The notes under the pieces are model-generated. The model was not told the origin of the DNA. It was given only the letters and a program-made list of their open reading frames with translations, and did no database searches. A stretch of DNA of 64,000 nucleotides from assembly GCF_013248905.1 (NCBI RefSeq), contig NZ_JABRVS010000001.1, positions 62,001 through 126,000 of the forward strand. Reading direction: 5' to 3'. Of the stretch, positions 37,987-47,288 are shown piece after piece. The first letter of the stretch is position 1; every line of letters starts with the position of its first letter. The translations under genes and the position numbers were made by a program. The DNA comes from Shewanella sp. VB17. Lineage in GTDB: Bacteria; Pseudomonadota; Gammaproteobacteria; Enterobacterales; Shewanellaceae.

Positions 37987-38616
37987 TTAAAGCGACTCCC
38001 TTTCCTTAAACTGTTTGTCGATTTGTTTTTTCAGTGCTTGCAACTGCACGTCAATACTCGCATCAACGATACCAACTTCGGTTTCAAGAATACAACCTCC
38101 ATTTTTTAACCGAGCATCAGCAATCACATCAACATAGCCCACTTCGGGGAAAGCCGTTAATACTTCACTTACTCGCTCTCGTACTTCAATCAATTGTTCA
38201 GGATTAACATGCAAAATAACCTGCTTTTGATTACTCACTAACTGCAAGGCTTCTCGAACAACAGCCAAAGTTACCTCTACATCATCAAAGCCTTGTAAAA
38301 TTTGGCCCACACAAGCCAATACAGCTTGTGTCATTCTCGTTTCCGATGAAATATAGTAGTTATTACATTGAGCAACAGTATCAAGGACAATTTCTGCACA
38401 CTCTTTTTTGGCACTTAGCTGGCCATCTTCATAGCCTCTTTGTCTTTCTTGCTCATACACTGACTCAGCATCTAAAATGATTTGAGCAGCTTTAGCTTCT
38501 GCAGCTTGGATAAGATGTTCAGATTCAAGAAAGAACATATAATCTGCTGATTTTAGAATTTTTTGACCCGGCACCAAATTCAGATTGTCGGTATCTACCT
38601 TAACAAATGAAAGCAT
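37987..38616 (-). CDS. sctL: Type III secretion stator protein YscL/SctL
   Basis: The injectisome counterpart of FliH, linking the ATPase to the C-ring pods. The 209-residue protein has a central helical region (EAKAAQIILDAESVYEQERQ) and a C-terminal domain with VILHVNPEQLIEVRERV and KNGGCILETEVGIVDASIDV, which is well conserved in SctL. It overlaps yscK by 22 bases and is the last gene of the yscB-L operon. No terminator hairpin is visible after it. Confidence 0.92.
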   Translation of the reverse strand: MLSFVKVDTDNLNLVPGQKILKSADYMFFLESEHLIQAAEAKAAQIILDAESVYEQERQRGYEDGQLSAKKECAEIVLDTVAQCNNYYISSETRMTQAVLACVGQILQGFDDVEVTLAVVREALQLVSNQKQVILHVNPEQLIEVRERVSEVLTAFPEVGYVDVIADARLKNGGCILETEVGIVDASIDVQLQALKKQIDKQFKERESL

Positions 38617-39266
38617 TGTGGAATAACTCGCTTAGAAATTTTCTTGATAAGTTGATATGCTATAACGTTTGATTCTGTTGACACTTCATCAGTGGTAACA
38701 AAGTACTGCTTAAAATCGTATGGCAGCTTGAGCTGTAGTGCTTGAATAAAATCAAGTTGAGAGGTTTCAAAAATGGATGTCGTAAAGCGAATACCGCAAG
38801 CGATGAAATAATTATCAGGTATTATTTCAGGCAACGATTTTACCCACTTCTGTGGCCAACTAGATAAAAGCAACTGGGTTTGATTCATGCAAAAATGATA
38901 GGTCTCTTCTCCCATACTCAGTAACAATGCTTGCCGTGACACTCGAAAAATAACACCTTTACAAGCCTGACTGTGTAATGTCGCCCCAATATAATGAAAC
39001 AGCAACATTAACTCTGTCGCAGGCAATAAACCGATTGAACGTGCTGGATGAGAAAAATCAGCTTCCTTAACCACATCCAAACCGAGTGTATTGACTAACC
39101 ATAAATTCAATCTAGGGTTTTGACGCCAACCGTCAATGTGCAACACATTGTCAGCGTGGGGAATATGTGCAAACCAGCTGATATCTATATAACTCAGCGG
39201 TTGATACAGATATTGATGCAAACTATCTTCATAACTTAGCTGGATTGAAGCGTTAGCAGACATCAC
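38595..39266 (-). CDS. sctK: Type III secretion sorting-platform protein YscK/SctK
   Basis: SctK caps the cytoplasmic pods under the inner-membrane ring. The protein of 223 residues is weakly conserved; the call rests on its size, its position between yscJ and yscL, and the segment LNLWLVNTLGLD with SIGLLPATELMLLFHYIGAT. It overlaps both neighbours (1 base with yscJ, 22 with yscL). Confidence 0.85.
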   Translation of the reverse strand: MMSANASIQLSYEDSLHQYLYQPLSYIDISWFAHIPHADNVLHIDGWRQNPRLNLWLVNTLGLDVVKEADFSHPARSIGLLPATELMLLFHYIGATLHSQACKGVIFRVSRQALLLSMGEETYHFCMNQTQLLLSSWPQKWVKSLPEIIPDNYFIACGIRFTTSIFETSQLDFIQALQLKLPYDFKQYFVTTDEVSTESNVIAYQLIKKISKRVIPQCFHLLR

Positions 39267-40015
39267 TACAGACCACTCGCTTTTTTACTCCACAGATATG
39301 TCACTAGATTCGTACCAAATAGCATAATAACGAAGAAAATAATCAAGCTAATAAAACGGTATTCAGAGGAAGCAGCCATTTTAAAAGACAGTACATTTAC
39401 CAACTGCTGCTGACTGGACACTAATCGACTTTCAATAGCAGGAACCAAAATCACACTAATTTTGTCGTAATTTAACCCTTCAATACTATTGTTGACTAAC
39501 AATTTAATCTGAGGCAACAATGACTCGATATCGATATTAGGTGCATGTTTGATAAACACTGACGCTGAAGAAGTGTTTTCTTGACTACTACGGCCACGTC
39601 TTTTTTCTTCTTTAGGCCTAACAATATGAACCCGTGCCGTAATAACACCATCAATCTGAGACAATGTGGATGAAATCGCCTGTGACTTAGCAAACATTAA
39701 TCTTGCTCGTTCTTCATCAGGTGAAGTGATCAAGCCCTCGTCAGGGAAGATATCTTCCAAACTCGCAAATGTATCTTTAGGGTAACCCTGAGCTTTTAGC
39801 GTCGCTAAAGCTAAAGAAAGTTGTGATTCTTCAACCACTAATTTTACTTTCCCATCAGCATCTGGTTGCTTTTCGGTGCTAATACCGGCAACCAATAAAA
39901 TAGCTAGCATCTCATTACCTTCTTTTTGAGAGAGGGCATTATACAGCTCGGTTTTACAACCTCCGAGTACAATCAGGCAGCCTAGTAGCGCTATTTTGAG
40001 TATGTTTTTTATCAT
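39266..40015 (-). CDS. sctJ: Type III secretion inner MS-ring lipoprotein YscJ/SctJ
   Basis: Homologue of the FliF periplasmic core. It has a lipoprotein signal with Cys20 in IVLGGC, the ring-building motif regions (EGNEMLAILLVAGISTEKQ; KSQAISSTLSQIDGVITARV), and a C-terminal membrane helix (FISLIIFFVIMLFGTNLVTY). Its 249 residues agree with YscJ. It is the first strongly conserved gene of the leftward operon's end and begins 2 bases after yscI. Confidence 0.96.
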   Translation of the reverse strand: MIKNILKIALLGCLIVLGGCKTELYNALSQKEGNEMLAILLVAGISTEKQPDADGKVKLVVEESQLSLALATLKAQGYPKDTFASLEDIFPDEGLITSPDEERARLMFAKSQAISSTLSQIDGVITARVHIVRPKEEKRRGRSSQENTSSASVFIKHAPNIDIESLLPQIKLLVNNSIEGLNYDKISVILVPAIESRLVSSQQQLVNVLSFKMAASSEYRFISLIIFFVIMLFGTNLVTYLWSKKASGL

Positions 40016-40017
40016 TG

Positions 40018-40362
40018 TTACTGCGCTTTCATTAAAGTTTCAACATTCTGACTGGTTTTACCCGCCGTTTTTGCGATTAACTCTTCTTGCATAGTGATCC
40101 TTGTCAATGCCCATTGAATTTCCATTAAGGCGGCGGGATCGTCAATTCCAGAACTCATCGCTGTTTTTAAGCTTTCTGTCGCCCCTGAAATTTGTTTTTT
40201 CATATCAACAATTTGATCAAGTACCGATTCACCTAACCCATTATCAACATTTTGCTGCATCGCCTGTTCGAAATCTGTCACAGCATTTGGATCCGCCATT
40301 TGTGAGTCTTGAAGCTGCTCAATACTAGTATTTAGCACTTGAGTAAAATTAGAATCGAGCAT
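40018..40362 (-). CDS. sctI: Type III secretion inner rod protein YscI/SctI
   Basis: A 114-residue secreted component joining the export gate to the needle. The C-terminal part (KTAMSSGIDDPAALMEIQWA and LTRITMQEELIAKTAGK) matches the YscI family, which shares the helix-turn with the needle protein. The position between yscH and yscJ is canonical. Confidence 0.92.
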   Translation of the reverse strand: MLDSNFTQVLNTSIEQLQDSQMADPNAVTDFEQAMQQNVDNGLGESVLDQIVDMKKQISGATESLKTAMSSGIDDPAALMEIQWALTRITMQEELIAKTAGKTSQNVETLMKAQ

Positions 40363-40372
40363 ACATATATTC

Positions 40373-40975
40373 CTAAAATATATCTGGCCTAGTAGTGTTC
40401 GTCATCATGTTACGCATGATGCTATTAAGCTGAATTAAATGACCTAGCTCATCGCGAATTAAATCAACTAGGACCGTCTTATCGGGAACATTTTTAAAAT
40501 GTCCCCAAGCTTCCCAAAGTGCGGTCTCACGACGAGATGAGAACTGAAAATCTTGTTTTAGTTCAGCTTTCAATTCTTCAATAGTCGTTGGCGGAGAAGT
40601 ATTCAGTCGACTAATAAAATCATCGCTCACAAGCTGTTGTAATTGAGTGCTTAGTGCTCGACTTCCATCAGACCTCGCAGTGTTCAATGCAAACCATAAC
40701 GCCTGCTCTGAATTCACTTTGTCACCTGGGAACATATTTTTTAACAGTGACTTAATCTCAACTTTAGAGGGTGATGCCATAGCTGAGAGTTGTTTATAAA
40801 AACGGTCAAAATCTGGGTTTATACCCGGTTTTTCCTCAACGTGTTTATTCACCGCCTGACTCTCAGACTTAGCCAACGCTTTTTCTAAATGCTGTTGCTC
40901 ATTAATAGAGACGACCCTTCTGCCAGGATCTACAACATACGCATCTTGACTCATACTTTTATTGAGCTCTATCAC
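40373..40975 (-). CDS. yscH: Secreted regulator YopR/YscH-like protein (SctH)
   Basis: A 200-residue protein in the yscH (yopR) position. YopR is secreted early and influences needle assembly. The C-terminal segment ALWEAWGHFKNVPDKTVLVD with LIQLNSIMRNMMTNT is consistent with that family, but conservation is modest and the call leans on synteny. It overlaps yscG by 4 bases. Confidence 0.8.
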   Translation of the reverse strand: MIELNKSMSQDAYVVDPGRRVVSINEQQHLEKALAKSESQAVNKHVEEKPGINPDFDRFYKQLSAMASPSKVEIKSLLKNMFPGDKVNSEQALWFALNTARSDGSRALSTQLQQLVSDDFISRLNTSPPTTIEELKAELKQDFQFSSRRETALWEAWGHFKNVPDKTVLVDLIRDELGHLIQLNSIMRNMMTNTTRPDIF

Positions 40976-41322
40976 TCAAGAGCCATATAATGAGTAGCAA
41001 AAGTTTGTGTACTGGTAGAGCTTGATTTTACAGCTTGATTAAGCCAAAAATCTTGCTTAATTCCTAAGTCCAGTTGTTCGGTGCACAACACAACAAAACA
41101 AATTAAGTCATGATATTCTGCAGCAAGTGGTTCAAGTAAACTCAATGCTGCTTGATATTGAGCGCGATTCATCAAACTCAAGGCACGAATCGTCGCCACC
41201 AGTTCAATAAAATCCTCATCATCCTCTAAAGTAATTGCAATACTCTCAGCTTCGCAATATTGATGCTGCCCAACCGCTATCAAGGCTAGTTCAGCCAGTA
41301 GTTTTTTAATTTCCCTATTCAT
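40972..41322 (-). CDS. yscG: Needle chaperone YscG/SctG (TPR fold)
   Basis: A 116-residue TPR-like protein that, with YscE, keeps the needle subunit soluble in the cytoplasm. Helical pairs such as LALIAVGQHQYCEAESIAIT and ALSLMNRAQYQAALSLLEPL are visible. It sits between yscF and yscH as in Yersinia and Pseudomonas. Confidence 0.9.
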   Translation of the reverse strand: MNREIKKLLAELALIAVGQHQYCEAESIAITLEDDEDFIELVATIRALSLMNRAQYQAALSLLEPLAAEYHDLICFVVLCTEQLDLGIKQDFWLNQAVKSSSTSTQTFATHYMALE

Positions 41323-41336
41323 TTAATCAGCTGCCT

Positions 41337-41585
41337 TTACACTTTTTGCAATATACTGCGCATAACATCCGAAATCGATTTAACCACAGTCGAACGAATA
41401 TTATACATAACAGACCAGCTGTTTATGGCATGCTGCAGCTCGGCAAGTTTAGCAGGATCATCAGCTCCCTCACCTGATACCCCACCAATTTTTTCTTTTA
41501 CACGAGTATCAGCAAGCGCTAAAGCCTCATCAATACTGTTAACAACAGAATTAAGATCCAAACTAGAACTATCTGTAATAGGCAT
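41337..41585 (-). CDS. sctF: Injectisome needle subunit YscF/SctF
   Basis: An 82-residue needle protein. The diagnostic pattern is a helix ending in DDPAKLAELQHAINSWSVMY followed by the C-terminal helix STVVKSISDVMRSILQKV, which polymerises into the hollow needle. It lies between yscE and yscG. Confidence 0.95.
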   Translation of the reverse strand: MPITDSSSLDLNSVVNSIDEALALADTRVKEKIGGVSGEGADDPAKLAELQHAINSWSVMYNIRSTVVKSISDVMRSILQKV

Positions 41586-41609
41586 AATAATTTCCTTTCA
41601 AAATGTATA

Positions 41610-41825
41610 TTAAATTTTATTTATAATGACATTAGCAGCTTCTATGGCCGCTAATTCTTTGCTTAGTTTTTGGTATAAATCAGGTCGACATCCAAGATTA
41701 ATCTGCCGTTTCGTCTCAACCTGCACAAGATCAAGCAGCTGTCTAATTTTTGTCTTTTCTTGTTCTGCATCACTTGCTCGCAAGCGAGCCTCCAATGCTG
41801 TCATATTGACTGGCAACCCTGTCAT
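41610..41825 (-). CDS. yscE: Needle co-chaperone YscE/SctE
   Basis: A small helical protein of 71 residues which partners YscG and the needle subunit. The start at 41825 has GGAGG at a 5-base spacing inside the end of yscD, so the two genes overlap by 56 bases in different frames. An internal ATG at 41804 (MTALEARLRASDAEQ) would give the usual 64-residue length and is an alternative start. Confidence 0.82.
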   Translation of the reverse strand: MTGLPVNMTALEARLRASDAEQEKTKIRQLLDLVQVETKRQINLGCRPDLYQKLSKELAAIEAANVIINKI

Positions 41826-43098
41826 TTACGCCTCCAAAATTAATGGTAATTCGTTGCTCACCTTTGGCAATGTCTATGCCAAATTCAGTGATCCTGATAA
41901 TCAGATAACCAGAGGGAGTTCGAGTCCCTTCTGTATACCGAGTGTTGTCCGCTAAAATAATGTAAGGCACACGACCAAAATTGACCGATTTAACCGAAAA
42001 ATCGATATTAGTACCTTTACTCACTTTCGGAATTGATTTGAGCACCAAGTACGGCTTATCACCAAACTTTTCTCTGAACTCTCGCGCAACTTGATAAAAT
42101 TTAGTGCTTTCAATTTCAGTCAATTCACCTCGAGCCTCTATTCTATCCGATGCCTTAACCAACTGTAATTTAGCTAATAAACCGTCAACCTCGAGCATTT
42201 CTTTAAGTGCATCGAAATAGGCCCCAGCTCGTTGTAATTCAACTTTCCACGCAAGTAAACCTGGTACATCACTTTCAATAATTTTTTCTACCTGACTCCA
42301 ACGACTTGCATCATCGATGTAACCTGTCAATAATACTGTTCCAGCAGAATCACCATTTTTGACTTGAACTTGGTGGTAACCTAAATTGCCTAGAATGAAT
42401 TTTACACCACGACGTATGGTATCCATCGCACGCAGATTACTTTTATAATTAATGCCTAAAGACTCAATTTCATTAAGCAGTTGAGTTCTCTGAATGTTAC
42501 TTTCTACATAACCTTCAATTTCTACTTGGTTTGCTAGGCCATTCCATTCGACACGTACATCACTGAGCTGTAAAGTCTCTAAGGCTGTACGTACTAAGAG
42601 TATTGGTTCAGCTTCCTTAACAATGAGTCGTTCAACTTCACTTTTTGCTTGCATTTGGAACAATAAAATTGTGCAGGGAATAAGACTAAAGAGCAGGCCC
42701 AATAACACCGATTTTTTCCAGCCTCCTTTCTGATGAACAACTTTTCGTTTAACGTCAGTTTTTTCAAAATTTACTTGAATTTGGTTAAGTTCGTCTTGTT
42801 GTAAACCAACAATAAAACTTAACCCACCCAACCGAACAATGTCACCTCGCTCTAACGTGACACTTGACGTCACTTTTCTCTGCTCATTATTAATAAATAG
42901 CTGACTATCTTGCGCTAACGCCGTTAAACTTATTTCCTCTGCAACACTGAGTGTTAGATGCTGCTCATCAATATCATTATCGGATAACACAATATCAGCA
43001 TTGAGCGCATCACTCCCTATAATAAATTCACCAATAGTGAGGGGTAATTCGACTTCTGCATGACTACCCGTTAGCAGCCTCATTTTCCATTGAGTCAT
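41770..43098 (-). CDS. sctD: Type III secretion inner-membrane ring protein YscD/SctD
   Basis: A 442-residue bitopic protein. A cytoplasmic FHA domain occupies about residues 1-110 (IGSDALNADIVLSDNDIDEQ), a membrane helix lies near 125-148 (SVLLGLLFSLIPCTILLFQM), and the periplasmic part contains repeated ring-building (BON-like) domains (VRVEWNGLANQVEIEGYVES). It begins 9 bases after yscC. Confidence 0.94.
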   Translation of the reverse strand: MTQWKMRLLTGSHAEVELPLTIGEFIIGSDALNADIVLSDNDIDEQHLTLSVAEEISLTALAQDSQLFINNEQRKVTSSVTLERGDIVRLGGLSFIVGLQQDELNQIQVNFEKTDVKRKVVHQKGGWKKSVLLGLLFSLIPCTILLFQMQAKSEVERLIVKEAEPILLVRTALETLQLSDVRVEWNGLANQVEIEGYVESNIQRTQLLNEIESLGINYKSNLRAMDTIRRGVKFILGNLGYHQVQVKNGDSAGTVLLTGYIDDASRWSQVEKIIESDVPGLLAWKVELQRAGAYFDALKEMLEVDGLLAKLQLVKASDRIEARGELTEIESTKFYQVAREFREKFGDKPYLVLKSIPKVSKGTNIDFSVKSVNFGRVPYIILADNTRYTEGTRTPSGYLIIRITEFGIDIAKGEQRITINFGGVNDRVASQYDSIGGSLASK

Positions 43099-43107
43099 CT
43101 TATTTAC

Positions 43108-44982
43108 CTATTGCTTAGGGGAAAGGCAGCTGTGATCAAGCTCATCACATACTCCAGGAACAATCCTGGATCCCTGCTCACCAGTCGGTAATGTGCATTC
43201 CTGACGACGAGAGCTGATACCATCACCCACTAACCCTTCCTGCTGTTGGACAGCACTCGGTGTTAATTGGCATCGATACAAGTTCAAAGCCGAACGGAAA
43301 CTCTGATTTACATTTGAAATATCTTCTATACCAACTATTTGACCACGTAAATCTTGATTATTTCCAACAACAATATTATCCCCTAAACCCTCAGTGATAA
43401 CCCTTGGCTCTACAATAAATAAGCGAACTGTGCGTCGCTTAGTATTTGCTTCAGAGCGAAATAATTGACCAATCCAAGGAATGTCACCTAACAAAGGGAC
43501 TTTTCTGAGTCTTTGAGTGATTTCATCTCGATAAACACCACCAATAAGCAAACTCTGACCTTGCTTAACCGTGGCTAACGTACTCATTTCTGTTTTACGT
43601 GTAGAAGGAACACCATTAATGGCGCTATCTGGGATTTGAGAACCATCTTCAATCTGTAGACTCAAATTAATATCTGCTCTGGCAGAATAGCGATCACCTA
43701 CAATCCGAGGGACAATTTTGAATACCATTCCTGACGTCACTTCTTCCAACGACTGAGACTTTTCACCCACGAGCTGAATGTAAAAGGTTTCGCTGGTACT
43801 CAGCACCGCCTGAACATTTTCCTGAGTGAGTAGTGTTGGTCGAGAAACAATTTGAGCACTACCCTCACTTTGTAATAAATTCACTTGAGCCAATAAGTAA
43901 TTCAGATTTGCAGGGTCGAGTACTGATTTAAAATCGAGTCCATTGCCCAATGTCACATTATCAGAGCTGTCACCTGTCGTATTAATATCAATTATTTGGT
44001 TATCACCTGCCGATACGCCAACACGCCAATCAACTCCGATTTGCTCCAATTCATTCACACTGATATCGATTATCGACAAGCCCACTTCAATTTGAGCTTG
44101 TGGTCGATCTAATTGTTCGATTAAACGACGATAAAGAGGCAGTCTTGAACGAGCATCTCTTACTACAATAGAATTAATTCCAGGTTCAGCCTGAACCATT
44201 GCTCCACTACGAAAGCGGCTAACCGTATCGGGTTGACGTTTTTTATCATCGCCACTGCCCTTATCTATGTCTGCTTTCCCAGACACAATATTGGCATCGA
44301 CACCGGATAAAATATTTTCCAAAATAGTGGCAATACCAGGGACAACAATTTCTTGATCACGATAACTAATTGTTCTATCGGTAGCGGACGCATAACGAAG
44401 CGGAATAATTTCAATGTAAAAATCATCATCCTTCGCCACTTGCTGGCTCTCATGTTGCTCTAACACTTCTGCAATTTGTATCACTAACTGGACATAGCGA
44501 GGAGGTCCAGCTACGTAAACACTCCCCTTTCCTGTGATCGCTTTCCAACCGAAGCGCTGATCCCAAATCCCTGTTGATTCTAATGTCGAACGTAACTCTC
44601 TAACAGGAACTTGCTTTAATTGAATCAGCTTAGACTGAGTCTCTACCGCTTTATTGACATATAAAACTGCACCGTCGTAATACCAAATTAAGTTATAAAG
44701 GCTGGACAAATAATTAAGGAATGCGGTAGGGTCTTCTGGTGTAAATCTCCCACTGATTTGCTCTGATACTTGATCGCTAATCGCTGCCGCAACGCCATAG
44801 TTAGTGGCGAAATTTGTAATAACATCTCGTAACGAGTCATTGTTAGCGTAATACTTAAACTCACGGTCAACCCAATCTAATTGCTGTGCTTTGGCTTCTG
44901 CAAGACTAAATAAACACAGTGAAAAAATCCACAATAAACGAAAATGTATCTGACTTATTCGCAACCTCATTAAGGTAACCAC
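43108..44982 (-). CDS. sctC: Type III secretion outer-membrane secretin YscC/SctC
   Basis: A 624-residue secretin with a signal peptide cleaved near residue 32 (SLAEAKAQ). N-domains follow (YYANNDSLRDVITNFATNYG, AAISDQVSEQISGRF), then the C-terminal secretin core with VSRPTLLTQENVQAVLSTSE and LLIGGVYRDEITQRLRKVPL. The outer-membrane pore needs the pilotin encoded by exsB. The start has an alternative ATG at residue 5. Confidence 0.96.
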   Translation of the reverse strand: MVTLMRLRISQIHFRLLWIFSLCLFSLAEAKAQQLDWVDREFKYYANNDSLRDVITNFATNYGVAAAISDQVSEQISGRFTPEDPTAFLNYLSSLYNLIWYYDGAVLYVNKAVETQSKLIQLKQVPVRELRSTLESTGIWDQRFGWKAITGKGSVYVAGPPRYVQLVIQIAEVLEQHESQQVAKDDDFYIEIIPLRYASATDRTISYRDQEIVVPGIATILENILSGVDANIVSGKADIDKGSGDDKKRQPDTVSRFRSGAMVQAEPGINSIVVRDARSRLPLYRRLIEQLDRPQAQIEVGLSIIDISVNELEQIGVDWRVGVSAGDNQIIDINTTGDSSDNVTLGNGLDFKSVLDPANLNYLLAQVNLLQSEGSAQIVSRPTLLTQENVQAVLSTSETFYIQLVGEKSQSLEEVTSGMVFKIVPRIVGDRYSARADINLSLQIEDGSQIPDSAINGVPSTRKTEMSTLATVKQGQSLLIGGVYRDEITQRLRKVPLLGDIPWIGQLFRSEANTKRRTVRLFIVEPRVITEGLGDNIVVGNNQDLRGQIVGIEDISNVNQSFRSALNLYRCQLTPSAVQQQEGLVGDGISSRRQECTLPTGEQGSRIVPGVCDELDHSCLSPKQ

Positions 44983-45404
44983 ACATGATTCAAATTCGAA
45001 CCTACCAAGGTATGTAATTGCATCAACTGCTGGTATTTTTCAGCAATATCAACTTGATTATTAACCATAGAAATAAAAAGGTCAGTTGATACGTCCTGCC
45101 TAACTCGCTGCACTAATGTTAATTTACCCTGGCCATTAATCGCTATAATACTATTATGATTTCTCACATTGATTAACGCTTGCTGCATGACTTTTTCAAG
45201 TGCCATTTCTTGTTGATAATTTAACCCCAAAGTGACCTCAAGCTGCAAATCACTTTCAGCGATCACCCAGCCATGGCTTTGATAAAGCTCCACTGAAACT
45301 TGATCAAATGAGAGACGATAACGCCCCTCAGAATTAGCAAGAAAACCACTGTGATTTAAGTTAGTACTTAATACTGTCATTAAATTCGTTAATTCTACAT
45401 TCAT
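44970..45404 (-). CDS. yscB: Type III secretion chaperone YscB
   Basis: A 144-residue CesT/SycE-like small chaperone, in Yersinia the partner of SycN for the gatekeeper YopN. Its alternating hydrophobic strands (YRLSFDQVSVELYQSHGWVI, HNSIIAINGQGKLTLVQRV) fit the fold. Position between exsD and yscC is the canonical one. It overlaps yscC by 13 bases. Confidence 0.85.
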   Translation of the reverse strand: MNVELTNLMTVLSTNLNHSGFLANSEGRYRLSFDQVSVELYQSHGWVIAESDLQLEVTLGLNYQQEMALEKVMQQALINVRNHNSIIAINGQGKLTLVQRVRQDVSTDLFISMVNNQVDIAEKYQQLMQLHTLVGSNLNHVWLP

Positions 45405-46349
45405 TTACTTTACCTGTTGCCAAACAGGTCTTAATAAAACCTGTTTTTGACGATCGACTTCAAACAGGAATTCCGGTGATAAGGAATTTGCATTCCTTAG
45501 CCAATCCCATAATTTTGAATGATCTATGTCGTAACCTAAGCTTAAATCGTTGATCATATTCAATACACCAGTGAGCTCTGGCAAAACGAGAGAAATTTCA
45601 TTTAAACATGAGGAAAAAGACTCTTGAGCTGGGCCATTTAAAATCAATTGCTTAAGATTAAGTAAAGATGAATCTACTACCTGTTTTTTATAAACTTGTT
45701 GCTCTGCAAAAAGAGGAGAAAGCGCTAACAATTGCACCTGACACTCTTCGAGACCTTTACGTGCTTCCTTCACATGTGCCTCTAAATAGGCTTCATTTAT
45801 GTCATTAACTTTTAGCTGACACCAAAAATTCACCTTAGATTCTAGTTGAGACTTAAGCACTGATAACGCTTGGTACTCATGAGAAATGTCTACATCATCA
45901 CTATCTCTTTTTTTTAATAACCAAGAGCTTACCGACTTGCACACTAGTTTTGCTAGCATGTCTACATGCCCAAGGTTAAACTTAGGCATTAAGCCTGCAT
46001 TGACCTCTGCCAACAGTTCATGCATCTGGCGCTGCTGGCTTCCTCTAAAAATATCAGCGCTTATCTGCAAAAAAAGTTTTAAATCATTTTTCGTTAAAGA
46101 AACATTAAAGTCGATACACGTTTTGATGTAATCACTAGCCAAAATGCAATCAAGAACACGGCGCTCAATAACACGCTTAAGCAATAATAACTGTTGCTGA
46201 TTAACCACCCCAACGGCAACTAATTCTTTGTGGTTGACATTGACAGCAGACAAAGGCGAAGACAGATTAACCCGAACACAAGAATCATTCGCCACCAAGC
46301 TAATTTTTCGTCCTGTAAATTTTGACTTGTTCATCGATTCAGATGCCAT
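45405..46349 (-). CDS. exsD: ExsD-like antiactivator of ExsA
   Basis: In Pseudomonas aeruginosa ExsD binds ExsA and stops it from activating secretion genes until ExsC captures ExsD. This protein has 314 residues (ExsD of P. aeruginosa has 276), is mostly helical, and I recognise it mainly by place: right after exsA and just before yscB. It ends 1 base before yscB starts. A candidate ExsA box lies 57 bases upstream of its start. Confidence 0.78.
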   Translation of the reverse strand: MASESMNKSKFTGRKISLVANDSCVRVNLSSPLSAVNVNHKELVAVGVVNQQQLLLLKRVIERRVLDCILASDYIKTCIDFNVSLTKNDLKLFLQISADIFRGSQQRQMHELLAEVNAGLMPKFNLGHVDMLAKLVCKSVSSWLLKKRDSDDVDISHEYQALSVLKSQLESKVNFWCQLKVNDINEAYLEAHVKEARKGLEECQVQLLALSPLFAEQQVYKKQVVDSSLLNLKQLILNGPAQESFSSCLNEISLVLPELTGVLNMINDLSLGYDIDHSKLWDWLRNANSLSPEFLFEVDRQKQVLLRPVWQQVK

Positions 46350-46405
46350 TACACGTCCTCAAGTAATATTCGTGATCAATTTTATAGCTTTAGTAAGCTC
46401 AAGAC

Positions 46406-46431
46406 TTACAAAAAACGTCTGAAAATTTTAG
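46406..46431 (-). promoter_or_regulatory. Candidate ExsA-dependent promoter of exsD-yscB-L
   Basis: On the minus strand, between the exsA stop and the exsD start, the sequence reads an A-rich tract, then GAC, six bases, then TGTAA. This fits the ExsA pattern known from P. aeruginosa (A-rich, GNC, 6 bases, TGNNA), with the A-tract one base farther out. A TANNNT hexamer (TAAAAT) lies 21 bases beyond TGTAA. The same arrangement occurs before yopN. Confidence 0.6.
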
Positions 46432-47288
46432 TCTGAAGACAAAGTGAGTTGTGTACGAACCTTACTCGGCGTTACCCCAAACCGGCGACGATAGCTTTGT
46501 GTAAAATATGACTGACTTGAAAAACCAGCTTCAATTGCAATATCGACAATACGAGTTTCACTACTTAAAAGCAGATTGTAAGCATAAAGTAAACGCCGCT
46601 CGGTGATCCATGCTCGTGGAGATACGCCAAAAACTTCAAAAAAAAGTTCTTTAAATGTCGTTAGACTTGAACCGAATTCTTTAGCATATTCATTTAACTT
46701 CCATTCCTTTAGATAATTTTTTTCCATGAATATATGTAAACGATCAGATGAACGATTCGTTTGTTGACGTAACAAACGACATAACTCACTGCCGGAGCTA
46801 GAATGGACAATAAGTAAAAGAAGTTCTTCCAATTTCAATTCATATAAAATATCAGGCAGTTTAAATTCAATAACGGAAAATAAGCCATGGATAGTCTGTT
46901 TAACTAAATCATTAACAAACAATTTAGCAACAACTCTAGATTGCTGATCAGCTGTCAGAAATGACGCTAATGTTTCAGCATGTCGCTGAACAAAAGGGGT
47001 AAGGAAATCTGCTGTAAACAGTACCATAACCATTTCAATTTTTAAGTTAATGTCATCGGAAAAATACTCAAATAAATATTCCCCTCGACGAACAAAGCAT
47101 GCCTCACCAGCTTGAATAGTTAAAGTTTCATCCGTTGATTGGATGGTGATAGCGCCCACTTGAACATAAAGCAAAGCATCCTTATTAATTGTTTTAACTT
47201 CCGAACCACCAGGAAATATACAATTAACAATTAAATTACTATTTACTTGGTTGCCATCTTGAGAAATAAGCTGGATTGGATTACCCAT
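46428..47288 (-). CDS. exsA: AraC-family master activator ExsA
   Basis: The transcriptional activator of the injectisome genes, 286 residues. The N-terminal part is a cupin-like dimerisation domain that in relatives binds ExsD; the C-terminal domain from about 185 has two helix-turn-helix motifs. Segments such as FMEKNYLKEWKLNEYAKEFG, LTTFKELFFEVFGVSPRAWI and AGFSSQSYFTQSYRRRFGVT are very close to P. aeruginosa ExsA, so its DNA preference should be similar. A GGGG-rich ribosome site precedes the ATG. Confidence 0.95.
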   Translation of the reverse strand: MGNPIQLISQDGNQVNSNLIVNCIFPGGSEVKTINKDALLYVQVGAITIQSTDETLTIQAGEACFVRRGEYLFEYFSDDINLKIEMVMVLFTADFLTPFVQRHAETLASFLTADQQSRVVAKLFVNDLVKQTIHGLFSVIEFKLPDILYELKLEELLLLIVHSSSGSELCRLLRQQTNRSSDRLHIFMEKNYLKEWKLNEYAKEFGSSLTTFKELFFEVFGVSPRAWITERRLLYAYNLLLSSETRIVDIAIEAGFSSQSYFTQSYRRRFGVTPSKVRTQLTLSSD

